The notes: generated by a model from the sequence alone, not told the origin. A stretch of DNA of 57,871 nucleotides from Anaerosolibacter carboniphilus (GCF_014205875.1 NZ_JACHEN010000035.1:1-57871); one strand, 5' to 3'. Numbered from the stretch's first letter, positions 44,147-53,127 are shown. Numbers and translations are program-made.

Positions 44147-44914
44147 TTAAGCTGCCATTTGCAATATAGGTATCATCGAGCCAATATCTATTGCTTCGTC
44201 ATCTGAAAGAAATATAGGATTCATTTGCTGTTCATCCAAAAAATTAATAATCCGTCCATAATCTGGATGATGCGTCAACTTTCCAGAGAATGCGATTTGA
44301 TCTTTTCCCAATAGTCCAGAAGCGCCTCCTATGAATCCATATGAAAGACCTGTCAATGATATGTATCCTGGCGAAATCAATAACGTCTCAATTCCGTGCT
44401 TTTTCACCGCCTTGGCTATTCCATGGTCAGCTGTAATGATCGCCCTCTCATTCACGATACAGATGGAACATTTTGAATATCCCTGTTTTACATCAATAAA
44501 TTCGACTCCCTGTTGCTGTAAAAGCTCTAGCAAAATTGGATCCGTATACTTAAAACAATGAATTGCAAAGTTTGAAAGCCTTGCTACATTATATGCAATA
44601 TTATGGGGATAGTTACTCTTTAAATTCGTATTCCCTCTGATTGCATGGAGCCCCAATTGTGTAATAACAGGCGCTAATTCGTTATAAACATTAGGTGCAA
44701 TGACAATATCTCTTTCATTTACAGGGTGTAATAGAATGTCAGGGTGATATGAAATCGCTGGGTATAGCTCCTCACAGCATGGTGCTTTTAGTATATGTAT
44801 ACCCATTTTTTCTAAACTATTCGAAACGATCGCAGGTGCTCTTCCATCTATAATCATAGTTGTCACTGTTTTTTTAGGGATAAAGGGAATTTCTAAATAT
44901 ATACTATTTTTCAT
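44147..44914 (-). CDS. DUF6873-like protein (possible guanidino-modifying-enzyme fold)
   Basis: A 255-aa protein (MKNSIYLEIPFIPKKTVTTM...) with a repeated pattern of short strands. It includes a CSICIVNERAIITADHGIAKA stretch and a GFIGGASGLLGKDQIAFSG loop, which look like the pseudo-symmetric modules of the arginine-deiminase/GME fold. I recall similar clostridial proteins named DUF6873, and that assignment is tentative. The start is ATG 44914 after AAGGCGGTG; the longer frame to 44962 lacks a site. A role in sporulation is suggested only by the ytxC neighbour. Confidence 0.65.
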   Translation of the reverse strand: MKNSIYLEIPFIPKKTVTTMIIDGRAPAIVSNSLEKMGIHILKAPCCEELYPAISYHPDILLHPVNERDIVIAPNVYNELAPVITQLGLHAIRGNTNLKSNYPHNIAYNVARLSNFAIHCFKYTDPILLELLQQQGVEFIDVKQGYSKCSICIVNERAIITADHGIAKAVKKHGIETLLISPGYISLTGLSYGFIGGASGLLGKDQIAFSGKLTHHPDYGRIINFLDEQQMNPIFLSDDEAIDIGSMIPILQMAA

Positions 44915-44995
44915 ATACTTCACCGCCTTATTAGTATTTGTATTTTGATGTTCTGTTATCATTTAAATTCTTGTTTTATGAACCTAGAATTGCCT

Positions 44996-45133
44996 GTCAT
45001 TCTGCTCAAAGTAAAGCAGCTGAAAAAGTCCAGATTTTTTTTAAGGAAGCGAAATGAAAAAGCTCTAAATCTTTAAATGAAAAAGCTCTAAATCTTTATA
45101 AATAGTTAGATTCTTTTTGGCGCTCAGAATGAC
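44996..45133. repeat. Dispersed-repeat-like element with GTCATTCTG ends and 23-bp tandem repeat
   Basis: gtcattctg at 44996-45004 and its complement cagaatgac at 45125-45133 bracket a 138-bp non-coding segment. Inside it is a perfect 23-bp tandem duplication (45052-45074 and 45075-45097) containing gaaaaagctctaaatc. Elements ending in GTCATTCTGAGC-type sequences are widely dispersed in bacterial genomes. The copy here looks worn. Confidence 0.65.
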
Positions 45134-45180
45134 GAGCCCTTTATAATAACTATTTTGATATATAACGCTATACAAAAACT

Positions 45181-45207
45181 AAAAAAATCCTAGTTCACTA
45201 GGATTTG
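45181..45207 (-). terminator. Terminator of the tRNA operon
   Basis: A 10-bp perfect stem (aaatcctagt / actaggattt) with a 2-nt centre, followed by TTTTTTT on the minus strand, just past tRNA-Cys. Confidence 0.9.
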
Positions 45208-45216
45208 ATATACATT

Positions 45217-45291
<75 letters not shown>

Positions 45292-45298
45292 AGAATTA

Positions 45299-45373
45299 TG
45301 GAGCGGAAGACGAGATTCGAACTCGCGACCCTCGCCTTGGCAAGGCGATGCTCTACCCCTGAGCCACTTCCGC
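45299..45373 (-). tRNA. tRNA-Gly (GCC)
   Basis: Acceptor GCGGAAG/CTTCCGC, anticodon GCC in CTTGCCAAG, T-loop GTTCGAATC, and encoded CCA. Confidence 0.97.
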
Positions 45374-45471
45374 ATGTTTGGTTATTGGTTGTCAGTTATT
45401 CATTATTTAGAATCATTCTCTTAGGTCTCTTGATCCCAATACTTTCCAAAGGAACCGCGAACCGTATTTTA

Positions 45472-45547
<76 letters not shown>

Positions 45548-45551
45548 AATA

Positions 45552-45628
45552 TGGCGACCCGGAAGGGGCTCGAACCCTCGACCTCCAGCGTGACAGGCTG
45601 GCATTCTAACCAACTGAACTACCGGGCC
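45552..45628 (-). tRNA. tRNA-Asp (GTC)
   Basis: Acceptor GGCCCGG/CCGGGTC, anticodon GTC in CTGTCACG, T-loop GTTCGAGCC, discriminator G, and encoded CCA. It lies 4 nt from tRNA-Phe. Confidence 0.97.
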
Positions 45629-45633
45629 AAATA

Positions 45634-45709
45634 TGGTGGGCGCAATAGGGATCGAACCTATGACCCCCTGCTTGTAAGGCAGGTGCTCTCCCAGCTGAGC
45701 TATGCGCCC
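45634..45709 (-). tRNA. tRNA-Val (TAC)
   Basis: Acceptor GGGCGCA/TGCGCCC, anticodon TAC in CTTACAAG, T-loop GTTCGATCC, and encoded CCA. It is the first gene of the cluster Val-Asp-Phe-Gly-Cys. Confidence 0.97.
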
Positions 45710-45733
45710 TCATCAACAAAACTGACAAAATAT

Positions 45734-45762
45734 ATATTACAACATTTTGAGCGTTAAGTCAA
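45734..45762 (-). promoter_or_regulatory. Promoter of the tRNA operon
   Basis: -35 TTGACT (45762-45757), 17-bp spacer, -10 TAATAT (45739-45734), about 25 nt before tRNA-Val. Confidence 0.8.
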
Positions 45763-45851
45763 TGTTATTTTCATCATTTCTTCTCACTTATTTCCAACTA
45801 AAATAAGTATATTCATCTTTTATTTTCTTTAGTATTAGTTTTTTCTTTTTT

Positions 45852-46736
45852 CTATCTCGTTGCCTCTGCATACAATCTTTCTAGATGCTCTCGATCGAAA
45901 TGATATTTTGTATTACAAAAATGGCAAGTTAATTCTGCCTGTCCATCCTCGTCAATAACCTCTTTCAAATCCTTAGCACCGATGCTCATCAACGCCTTTT
46001 CTAGTCTCTCTACAGAACAATCGCAATTCAAATGAATTTCTTTTTTCTCAAGAATCTCTACATCCATGCCATCCAAAATCATTTCCAGTACTTCTTCAGC
46101 ACTTTTCTTACCATCTATTATTTCTGTAATGGGAGGCATATAACTTAATCGATCTTCAATAATTGTAATAATCTCATCCCGTACACCAGGTAAAGGCTGA
46201 ATAATAAATCCACCACTTGCCTTTACGGTCTGATCACGATCTATCAAGACTCCCAATGCCACAGCGGATGGCTGTTGTTCCGAAACAGCAAAATAGGCTG
46301 TAATATCTTCTGCAATTTCTCCAGATGTCAATTCTAATTGTCCAATATAAGGCTCTTTCAAACCAAGATCCTTAATCACTACAATCTTTCCGTCTTTACC
46401 CACAGCACTACCCACATCTAACTTTCCATCTTCTCGCAGCGGTATATCAACAAATGGATTCGCCACATACCCCTTCACATTTCCTTTGGAATCTGCCGCA
46501 ACGAGAATTTGCTTCAGTGGGCCATCTCCTTTAATCTGAATAGATATTTTATCGTGATCTCCCTTTAACATAACACCCATCATTGCTCCAGCTGTTAGTG
46601 TTCTCCCCAAAGCCGCAGTAGCCACAGGTGTAGCATCATGAATTTGTCTTGCTCTCTCAACCATATCTGTAGTAATAGCAGCAAAAGCCCGAATGCCCTG
46701 GTTTGCCGCTACGGCTCTTACAACGTAGTTTTTCAT
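45852..46736 (-). CDS. hslO: Hsp33 redox-regulated chaperone
   Basis: A 294-aa Hsp33, a holdase switched on by oxidative unfolding. The N-terminal core has TPVATAALGRTLTAGAMMG. The C-terminal redox switch has the zinc-binding cysteines in NCDCS and CHFC (about 237-272). ATG 46736 follows TAGGAGGAG. The longer frame to 46799 is not supported by a site. It is monocistronic, next to the tRNA operon. Confidence 0.97.
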   Translation of the reverse strand: MKNYVVRAVAANQGIRAFAAITTDMVERARQIHDATPVATAALGRTLTAGAMMGVMLKGDHDKISIQIKGDGPLKQILVAADSKGNVKGYVANPFVDIPLREDGKLDVGSAVGKDGKIVVIKDLGLKEPYIGQLELTSGEIAEDITAYFAVSEQQPSAVALGVLIDRDQTVKASGGFIIQPLPGVRDEIITIIEDRLSYMPPITEIIDGKKSAEEVLEMILDGMDVEILEKKEIHLNCDCSVERLEKALMSIGAKDLKEVIDEDGQAELTCHFCNTKYHFDREHLERLYAEATR

Positions 46737-46837
46737 CGTTTCTCCTCCTAGCTGCATCTCATATATATTATAAACAATATTTCTTATAGTAAACCACATT
46801 TTTCAATATTTACCTATATCTCATAGATCCATAACAA

Positions 46838-46861
46838 AAGCCCTGATGTAAGTCAGGGCTT
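46838..46861 (-). terminator. Terminator of the cold-shock gene
   Basis: A 9-bp perfect stem (aagccctga / tcagggctt) with a 6-nt loop and a T-rich run on the minus strand, 28 nt past the stop. Confidence 0.9.
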
Positions 46862-46889
46862 ATTCGCTACTCGTCTAGAACCGATTGGA

Positions 46890-47090
46890 CTATGCTCTTG
46901 AAACGTTTGTAGCTTGAGGTCCTTTTTCTCCTTGAACTACTTCAAATTGAACAGTTTGACCTTCTTCTAATGTTTTGTAGCCATCCATCATGATAGCGGA
47001 GAAGTGTACGAATACGTCATCCCCATTTTCTCTAGAGATGAATCCGTATCCTTTTTCTGAGTTAAACCACTTTACTGTACCTTTTTCCAT
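46890..47090 (-). CDS. Cold-shock protein, CspA family
   Basis: A 66-aa single cold-shock domain with both RNA-binding motifs (GYGFI and VFVHF) and KWFNSEKG. It acts as an RNA chaperone and antiterminator. The ATG at 47090 follows GGGAGG; an upstream GTG at 47111 overlaps that site. The 5' UTR is about 50 nt, shorter than that of E. coli cspA. Confidence 0.96.
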   Translation of the reverse strand: MEKGTVKWFNSEKGYGFISRENGDDVFVHFSAIMMDGYKTLEEGQTVQFEVVQGEKGPQATNVSRA

Positions 47091-47143
47091 GCAAACAATC
47101 CTCCCAACCAAAATCTAGCGTAAGTATTGCACCTACTTACTAA

Positions 47144-47172
47144 AGTTTACCATAGGCAATAATTTCTGTCAA
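47144..47172 (-). promoter_or_regulatory. Promoter of the cold-shock gene
   Basis: Consensus -35 TTGACA (47172-47167), 17-bp spacer, -10 TAAACT (47149-47144). It uses the same -10 hexamer as the infC promoter. Confidence 0.8.
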
Positions 47173-47207
47173 ATGATAAAAGGTTTTCCTTCCCTCTATT
47201 CTTCTTA

Positions 47208-47948
47208 TCATTTCTGACAGATAAAATAGATTCTTTCACTTTCCAGATTGGGTTTCTGAAATGTAAAAGCATCAAAGAAATCCATTTTTTTGAAGGGAAT
47301 CTTGTCAAGCATACTTGTAATTTCTTCTTCCCTATAAGCTCTTTGGCTATGACTCTCTGTATGCTTTCTATATAGCTTCTCTTCTTGCACGAAAAGGGTT
47401 AAATCAAAATCACATACGCCTCTTTTTTCATCGTAATAATTTTCCCAGATATAGGATACTCCTTTATGATTCTCTGCAAAAGTGTTTCTCCCAAGAATAT
47501 GAGAAAGCTTGTAATGAGAACTAATGTCGAATATAAATAGGCCTCCATCCTTCAAGTGCTCATAAACGGATTGAAATATCTGTTTCAAATCGCTTTCTTT
47601 CAAGATATAATTCATACCATCACAAACGCACAAAATGCAATCTAGCTCGTTCGGCAGCATCATCTCTTTCATATCTTGATGAAGATAGATCACAGGCACC
47701 TCCAGATCAGCAGCCTTTTCTTGGGCAACCATCAACATATCCTCCGATAGGTCTGTTCCAATCACATTATAATCTCTCTTCGCCAACCGATTTGCAATAT
47801 TTCCCGTCCCACAGGCTAGTTCCACAATGTTTCGTGGCTTCAGCCCATACCTATTAAAAATTTGTTCTATGTAGTCTATCCAACCTTCATAATTCACATC
47901 CCTCATGAGGATATCATATACATAGGCAAAACTGCTATAAGCACTCAT
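47208..47948 (-). CDS. Class I SAM-dependent methyltransferase
   Basis: A 246-aa methyltransferase. The SAM-binding motif I is VELACGTGNIANRLA (about 43-57), motif II is VIGTDLSEDML, and the post-II strand is DCILCVCDGMNYI. It resembles B. subtilis YqeM, a small-molecule type enzyme. The substrate is unknown. It starts 16 nt after cobB, so the two are probably co-transcribed. Confidence 0.87.
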   Translation of the reverse strand: MSAYSSFAYVYDILMRDVNYEGWIDYIEQIFNRYGLKPRNIVELACGTGNIANRLAKRDYNVIGTDLSEDMLMVAQEKAADLEVPVIYLHQDMKEMMLPNELDCILCVCDGMNYILKESDLKQIFQSVYEHLKDGGLFIFDISSHYKLSHILGRNTFAENHKGVSYIWENYYDEKRGVCDFDLTLFVQEEKLYRKHTESHSQRAYREEEITSMLDKIPFKKMDFFDAFTFQKPNLESERIYFICQK

Positions 47949-47964
47949 TCAATCTCTCCCTATT

Positions 47965-48696
47965 CTAGTGTAATTTTTCATAAATCTGTTCAAGGACTTG
48001 ACTTGCAGCTCCCTGGATGATCAAATCAGCCCGTTGGTCATAGGTTGTTGTCCCAAGATTTATAATCATAAGTTTCTTACATAGATTTGCAAGATAATTC
48101 ACAGGTCCAACCTCCAAGCTTGAACCAATAACAATTAGCAAATCTCCCTTCTCCACCTCACTCCATGCTCTATCAAAACATGGTGGCAAGGAATCTCCAA
48201 ATAATACGACCCTTGGACGCAAAGTACCTCCACACACTGGACACCTAGGAGGAATCTCCCCCTTTCGGACGATTCTGTTCATCTCTTGGATTGATACTTC
48301 ATCGTCACAGTTCAAGCAATACCCACTTCTTGTATGTCCATGGACCTCCAAAACTTCCTTTGAGCCCGCCTTTTGATGTAAATTATCAATGTTCTGGGTG
48401 ACAAGGAGATGGATGTATCCTTCTTCCTCTAATTTTGCCAATATTTCATGAGCTTTGTTGGGCACCGCATCAGCCATAGAAGTTAACAGCTGAAATCCCA
48501 CCTCATAAAAATATTTAGGATTTTGATATAGAGCCTTCGTTGATAAAGCCTCCATAGGATCAATTTTTTCCCATAGTCCCGTACCTGGACTTCTAAAGTC
48601 TGGAATTCCACTCTCTGTTGAAATGCCTGCTCCTGTTAAAACAATTGTCTTCCTACTGCTTCTAATAAGCGCCGCCGCTCTTTCAATTTTATCCAT
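47965..48696 (-). CDS. cobB: NAD-dependent protein deacylase (sirtuin)
   Basis: A 243-aa Sir2 family enzyme that removes acetyl or other acyl groups from lysine using NAD. Motifs: GAGISTESGIPDFR (21-34), QNIDNLHQ, catalytic His in EVHGH and the zinc ribbon CLNC...CPVC (about 128-156). GSSLEVGP completes the NAD site. The length is that of a single-domain bacterial sirtuin. It is followed closely by the methyltransferase. Confidence 0.96.
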   Translation of the reverse strand: MDKIERAAALIRSSRKTIVLTGAGISTESGIPDFRSPGTGLWEKIDPMEALSTKALYQNPKYFYEVGFQLLTSMADAVPNKAHEILAKLEEEGYIHLLVTQNIDNLHQKAGSKEVLEVHGHTRSGYCLNCDDEVSIQEMNRIVRKGEIPPRCPVCGGTLRPRVVLFGDSLPPCFDRAWSEVEKGDLLIVIGSSLEVGPVNYLANLCKKLMIINLGTTTYDQRADLIIQGAASQVLEQIYEKLH

Positions 48697-48721
48697 GGCT
48701 TCTCCCCCATTTCACCCAAAT

Positions 48722-49414
48722 TTATATATCCCATTTGATCTGCTCTTCAACAGAAGCAGCTTGTATTAATTCTGGATAATCATTTCTTACTGAGTTCACA
48801 GCCTCAGAAACCCTTTGTTTTTCAAAAAATCGACTTGGATAAGGCTTCAATATACCGTTGAGATCATTCAAGTTATCAATCTCTCCATCCAGCCATCTGT
48901 CTTCGTCTTCTTTGTGTAAAATTACAGCCATCCTGTGATGATAGGGGCGTATATATTCATTAGGTTCAGTAGTGATAATAGTAAAAGAATATATTTTTTC
49001 TCCTTTTAGATTTGTCCATACATCCCACAGTCCTGCCATAGAAAATATTTTATGATTGGATAAGTGGAATTCATAGGGCTGTTTATAATTTCCAATTTTC
49101 TCCCATTCATAAAATCCGCTGGCAGGTACAAGACATCTTCTTTTATAGAAAGCATCTCGAAAACTCTTCTTCTCCAATAAAGTTTCCACTCTAGCATTGA
49201 TCATTTTCGTCCCTATACTGAGATCCTTGGCCCAGGAAGGAATAAGACCCCATTTAAAAAGCTTCAATTGCTTGGTACCGTCCTTTATAATCACAGGGGC
49301 ATATTGAGTGGGCGCTATGTTGTATCTAGGCATATAGCTTAAATCGGTATAGGTTAAATGATATCGCTCCTCTAAGGAACGGATATTTTCTGCTAAATAA
49401 TACCTTCCACACAT
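48722..49414 (-). CDS. SOS response-associated peptidase (SRAP, YedK/HMCES type)
   Basis: A 230-aa SRAP protein, which covalently caps abasic sites in single-stranded DNA. After Met removal Cys2 (MCGRYY) forms the thiazolidine link. Other active-site residues are Asn in YNIAPTQ, Glu103 in GFYEW and the His pair 159-160 in HHRM. The start is ATG 49414 after TAGGAGGTG, and it must be this Met because Cys2 has to be N-terminal. It has its own start region after cobB. Confidence 0.95.
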   Translation of the reverse strand: MCGRYYLAENIRSLEERYHLTYTDLSYMPRYNIAPTQYAPVIIKDGTKQLKLFKWGLIPSWAKDLSIGTKMINARVETLLEKKSFRDAFYKRRCLVPASGFYEWEKIGNYKQPYEFHLSNHKIFSMAGLWDVWTNLKGEKIYSFTIITTEPNEYIRPYHHRMAVILHKEDEDRWLDGEIDNLNDLNGILKPYPSRFFEKQRVSEAVNSVRNDYPELIQAASVEEQIKWDI

Positions 49415-49586
49415 ATGGCACCTCCTATTATTCACTACAGATATTATATCCCATTTTTTTGTATTAGAGAATTCCATATCAGAAATAGGAAAAAGAAAAT
49501 ACATATTTTTCTACAACTGCTTTACACTTGTAATTCCGTATGTTTCAAATTTATTCTAAACCAAATAAAAAGAGGAATAGCATTTC

Positions 49587-49799
49587 CTATCCCTCCATAG
49601 TATTTTTCTGATTAGATTGTTTCTTTCGCACCGTAATGAGGCCGCCGATTCGACCTGTCTCTTTTGCGGTTAAACCTCCCCAACCAAATTGCTCTACCTT
49701 GTCTGCTAATCCCAACTCGGCTGCAATTTCATATTTCCATTGATCCTCTATGGTTTCAATTTTCTTTTTTTTGTTTTTAAGGCTATTTTTCTTTGACAA
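49587..49799 (-). CDS. Alpha/beta-type small acid-soluble spore protein
   Basis: A 70-aa SASP. The core KYEIAAELGLADKVEQFGWG and GGLTAKETGRIGG is the alpha/beta-type DNA-binding pattern. YEIAAE contains the GPR germination-protease cut site. These proteins coat spore DNA and shift it to an A-like form. A lysine-rich N-terminal extension (KNKKKK) is unusual and resembles minor SASPs. The start is TTG 49799 after GGGGAGGGG. It supports a spore-forming host. Confidence 0.9.
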   Translation of the reverse strand: MSKKNSLKNKKKKIETIEDQWKYEIAAELGLADKVEQFGWGGLTAKETGRIGGLITVRKKQSNQKNTMEG

Positions 49800-49859
49800 T
49801 TTCTACCCCTCCCCTCTTCTGTATTATGGGTAATCGGGGTAGCTTTTATACATAGTATC

Positions 49860-50396
49860 TCATTTTAAATTTTTTAATAATTCCAGCACGCCTTTGAAGC
49901 AATTTATCTGCTCATCTATGGGTATCCTGTTCAAACCGCTGCTGGAAGAGCATACATAATCCAATACGCCTTCCACAATGGAGTTAGACTGCAAACCTGG
50001 TTTTATTTCCTTCTTTTTTGCAAATCTTTGATAGACGCCAATCCCTACATAACATGCAATTTTAGGATGGTATTTTCTCAATAGCCCCTTCAGCTTTTCC
50101 CGTCCTACCTCATACTCTTCATCGGTTAATTCAGCTGCACTCTTTGTTTCTCTATCAATAATGTTTGTAGACCCATATCCATAGTGTAGGAGTTCCCTAT
50201 CCTCGTAGGGATGCAACTTTCGCGGGGTTAACCCTGCATCATATAGGAGCTTCCAAAATCGATTGCTTTTTCCCGCATAATGATGCCCCTCTTGAGCAGA
50301 TTTCAAACCCGGATTATATCCTATAAAAAGCACATCAAGATCCTCCTTGATGATATCTGGTAAGGGTTTATTGCTTTCGCTCTTTGAACTATACAT
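49860..50396 (-). CDS. mug: Mismatch-specific uracil/thymine DNA glycosylase (Mug type)
   Basis: A 178-aa Mug/TDG-family glycosylase that removes U or T mispaired with G. It has the active-site loop FIGYNPGLKSA (about 24-34), HYAGKSNRFWK and the intercalation loop SSSGLNR (about 150-156). The length is typical. It lies near an SRAP and a SASP gene, a small group of DNA-maintenance genes, although each seems to have its own start region. Confidence 0.92.
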   Translation of the reverse strand: MYSSKSESNKPLPDIIKEDLDVLFIGYNPGLKSAQEGHHYAGKSNRFWKLLYDAGLTPRKLHPYEDRELLHYGYGSTNIIDRETKSAAELTDEEYEVGREKLKGLLRKYHPKIACYVGIGVYQRFAKKKEIKPGLQSNSIVEGVLDYVCSSSSGLNRIPIDEQINCFKGVLELLKNLK

Positions 50397-50477
50397 AGAT
50401 TATTCACATTCCTTTCCTAAAACAATGCTCTATCGCCCTTAGGTTATTCCCTATCTACCTAACTTATACCGTATGTA

Positions 50478-50510
50478 GAAAAACTGCTGAATCATTTTCA
50501 GCAGTTTTTC
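50478..50510 (-). terminator. Terminator of the CPBP protease gene
   Basis: A 13-bp perfect stem (gaaaaactgctga / tcagcagtttttc) with a 7-nt loop, lying 24 nt past the stop codon. Confidence 0.85.
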
Positions 50511-50533
50511 ACCCTCTTCTTCCTCTAAACACA

Positions 50534-51502
50534 CTATGATAATCTTTGAATCTGCATATATCCTAAAGAAACAAATATGATTAGAGTAATAAATACAGGT
50601 ATAAAAGACAATATTGATACGTTCCCTTTTTGTGGCAGATCTTCTATTGGTTCATCTAATAGAATTTCTTCTAGCTTTTCTCTATATTCCACTTCTTTTG
50701 TATCTCGAATGATGATTCTCAGAAGCAAAAATGCGGCAGTCCCGCCCAAAACAGCAACAAAACCGATCACCAGTGTCGCCATCATCAATTGTATCGTGTT
50801 GGGCATGGCCTGAGCACTTGCATCCACAGTATTTCCTAAAACCTTCTGAAGCTGCATCATCCCATAACCTAAGGTTACAGCAAATCCATTATTGGCCATA
50901 TGACCAATCACGCCTGCATAAAGTGAATCGGTCTGATAGACTAGATAGCCAAAGATAAGCCCCAATACAATCGGTCCCAATAGGTTTTGTAAGTTAAAAT
51001 GAAATACACCAAATAGTACGGCTGACAACACAATAGCATTAACTTTCCCCAAGCGTTCATAGCTCCGCATCATCAATCCCCTAAAAAATGTCTCCTCACA
51101 GATACCTGCAGACACTGAAATAATCAACATTAAAATGATATAGTCCCTAAAATTATCCGCGACTGGAATCGGTAGTTGCTCCAATTTTCCAAAGGTACTC
51201 ATGATGGTCATGGCAATCAAATTAAAAAACAAAGCTACGGGGTAACTAAAGATGGTAATCAACACGATGAGGAATCCGTGCTTTGCCCGCAACGGCTTTA
51301 ATCTCAGCACTTTTTTTATGCTCTCACCCTTTATTTTTAAAAACAAAATAACTGGCAATAACACAAGGATATATTCTGTAATAATCAGCCCAATTTTAAC
51401 ATCCTTATATTGGACAAAGGCGCCAACGGTGAGCAGCATCAGTGCAACCACCAGATAGAGAATATTTACACTGAGTACCTGCATTCCCTTTTTTTTCTCC
51501 AA
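50534..51502 (-). CDS. CPBP family intramembrane metalloprotease
   Basis: A 322-aa polytopic protein (8 or so membrane segments) with the CAAX/CPBP protease motifs: Glu136-Glu137...Arg141 in CEETFFRG, His168 in FGVFHFNLQN and His201 in IGHMANN. Bacterial members process membrane or secreted peptides. The target is unknown. The start is TTG 51502, 7 nt after AGGAGG. It ends at a clear terminator. Confidence 0.9.
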   Translation of the reverse strand: MEKKKGMQVLSVNILYLVVALMLLTVGAFVQYKDVKIGLIITEYILVLLPVILFLKIKGESIKKVLRLKPLRAKHGFLIVLITIFSYPVALFFNLIAMTIMSTFGKLEQLPIPVADNFRDYIILMLIISVSAGICEETFFRGLMMRSYERLGKVNAIVLSAVLFGVFHFNLQNLLGPIVLGLIFGYLVYQTDSLYAGVIGHMANNGFAVTLGYGMMQLQKVLGNTVDASAQAMPNTIQLMMATLVIGFVAVLGGTAAFLLLRIIIRDTKEVEYREKLEEILLDEPIEDLPQKGNVSILSFIPVFITLIIFVSLGYMQIQRLS

Positions 51503-51534
51503 TCCATTCCCTCCTTTACGAATCCTGCTTTATG

Positions 51535-52704
51535 CTATTCTTCCATGATATTTTTCAGTCTCATATAATTCAAATATACTTGAATACCCGCCAGCAGTAT
51601 CTCTTCATTAAGATTAAAACAACTGTTATGCAATGGATAAACATAACCTTCTTGCTCATTTCTCGTCCCTAGAAAGAAAAACAAACCTGGAACCACTTTC
51701 TGAAAATATGAAAAATCTTCGGCAATCATTTGAGGCGCAATAATCTCTAGATTCTCTTGGCCAACAGCTGTCTGCAGTTCATAGAACATCTCTTCATCGT
51801 TTACCACCGCTGGATACATATCTCTAAAAACAATATCAATCTTGCATTGATAAGATAATGCAACACCCTCAGCAATCTCTTTCATTCTTTGCTGCATTGT
51901 TCTATAGACTTCCTCCGAAAAAGCCCGCATGGTTCCTTCTAAAACTACCTGCCCAGCAATGATATTTCTTCGCTCCCCACCCCACATCTTTCCGATAGTC
52001 ATAACAGCCCCTTCAACGGGATCTATGTTACGACTCACAATGGATTGATAATTCATAATCAAATTCGATGCGATTACGATGCCATCAATAGCCTTATGAG
52101 GAATAGCACCATGACCACTTTTTGCCGTTATCGTGATATCAAATTCCCCTGTTTGGGCCATCACAGGACCAGGTCTACATGCCACCTTTCCCTCAGATAC
52201 CTCAGGGAAAACATGGAGACCCATAATGCGATCGATCTTAAACTTCTGGATAATACCCTCTTGAATCATAGGTTCAGCGCCGCCAGGACCTTCCTCTGCT
52301 GGTTGAAAGAGAAATACAACATTCCATCTCACGATGTCTTTATTCTTTGAAAGAAATCCAGCAAGCCCCAAAAGAATTGCCATATGGGCATCATGCCCGC
52401 AAGCATGCATCATTCCCTTATGGGTGGATGCATAAGTCAAATTTGTCTTTTCTTCAACGGATAATGCATCCATGTCTGCTCGAAACGCAATGGTTTGGTC
52501 TCCCACGGTTCCTTTTAGATATCCAATCACGCCTGTACCTGCGATATTTTCATGAACTTCTATACCATATTCCTTTAGCTTCCCTATGATAAATGCACTG
52601 GTCTTATATTCCTCAAATCCACTCTCCGGTATTTGATGGAGTACTCTTCTTAACTCGATAATTTCTTCTTTCATTGCTGCTACATGCTCTTGTATTTGAA
52701 CCAT
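51535..52704 (-). CDS. M20 family metallo-amidohydrolase
   Basis: A 389-aa M20D amidohydrolase like N-acyl-amino-acid amidohydrolases and N-acetyldiaminopimelate deacetylase. Metal-site motifs are HACGHDAHMA, FQPAEEGPGGAEP, GLHVFPE and LHNSCF near the C-terminus. It is divergent from the lysine/DAP operon, which uses the N-acetyl route (dapH). A DapE/DapL-like deacetylase is therefore plausible but unproven. ATG 52704 sits after GAGGTGAT, and the longer frame to 52734 adds no supported residues. Confidence 0.9.
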   Translation of the reverse strand: MVQIQEHVAAMKEEIIELRRVLHQIPESGFEEYKTSAFIIGKLKEYGIEVHENIAGTGVIGYLKGTVGDQTIAFRADMDALSVEEKTNLTYASTHKGMMHACGHDAHMAILLGLAGFLSKNKDIVRWNVVFLFQPAEEGPGGAEPMIQEGIIQKFKIDRIMGLHVFPEVSEGKVACRPGPVMAQTGEFDITITAKSGHGAIPHKAIDGIVIASNLIMNYQSIVSRNIDPVEGAVMTIGKMWGGERRNIIAGQVVLEGTMRAFSEEVYRTMQQRMKEIAEGVALSYQCKIDIVFRDMYPAVVNDEEMFYELQTAVGQENLEIIAPQMIAEDFSYFQKVVPGLFFFLGTRNEQEGYVYPLHNSCFNLNEEILLAGIQVYLNYMRLKNIMEE

Positions 52705-52794
52705 ATCGATCACCTCATATTTATTATCTGTCAACCTTCATAAATTCATTTTATCCTTTTTTATTTTCTTAGAAAAGAAAAAGTTTATTATGGG

Positions 52795-52823
52795 TTGACT
52801 TATTTTTCAAGGCGTGTTAAGAT
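52795..52823 (+). promoter_or_regulatory. Promoter of the lysine-riboswitch operon
   Basis: -35 TTGACT (52795-52800), 17-bp spacer, -10 TAAGAT (52818-52823). The start point would be about 30 nt before the riboswitch. Confidence 0.8.
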
Positions 52824-52861
52824 ACATTAAATTGAATATATATTAAACATTCAACGAATTT

Positions 52862-53055
52862 GTTGTGTCTTAGAGGTTGCGATCGACAAAGAGTACTTTT
52901 GGTTAGGTCCAGGGAACCGTTTATACCAAAAGGAAAGGTGTCTTCGCCGAAGCAAATATTCCACCCTCGGAATATTCGCTGGGACTGTGCTGAAAAAGCA
53001 TAGGACTGTCATCGATAAATCACCCAGTTTATCGACGAAGCGCTACTACACACAG
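52862..53055 (+). promoter_or_regulatory. Lysine riboswitch (L box)
   Basis: The L-box pattern is complete: TTGTGT / ACACACA closing helix P1, TTAGAGGTTGCGATCGACAA, AGAGTACTTTTGG, AAAGGAAAGGTGTCTTCGCCG and CGCTGGGACTGT, with GATAAA...TTTATCGAC near the end. Lysine binding would favour the terminator downstream. It precedes deoR-asd-dapA-dapB-dapH, which fits feedback by the pathway end product. Confidence 0.96.
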
Positions 53056-53084
53056 GGTGAAAGTTGTATTCTATTGACGTTTTC

Positions 53085-53127
53085 AAAACGGCGAAGGGTA
53101 CCTTTTACTCTTACGCCGTTTTTTTAT
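53085..53127 (+). terminator. Terminator (expression platform) of the lysine riboswitch
   Basis: Stem with AACGGCG / CGCCGTT ends, inner AGGGT / ACTCTT pairing, then seven T residues. Bases 53128-53353 between it and the next gene hold no other feature I can name. A weak AT-rich promoter may be present near 53274-53305. Confidence 0.9.

Noticed and set aside
52860..53127. A third copy of the hairpin-chain element
   Set aside because: The structured region is fully explained by the lysine riboswitch and its terminator. It shares no sequence with the element.
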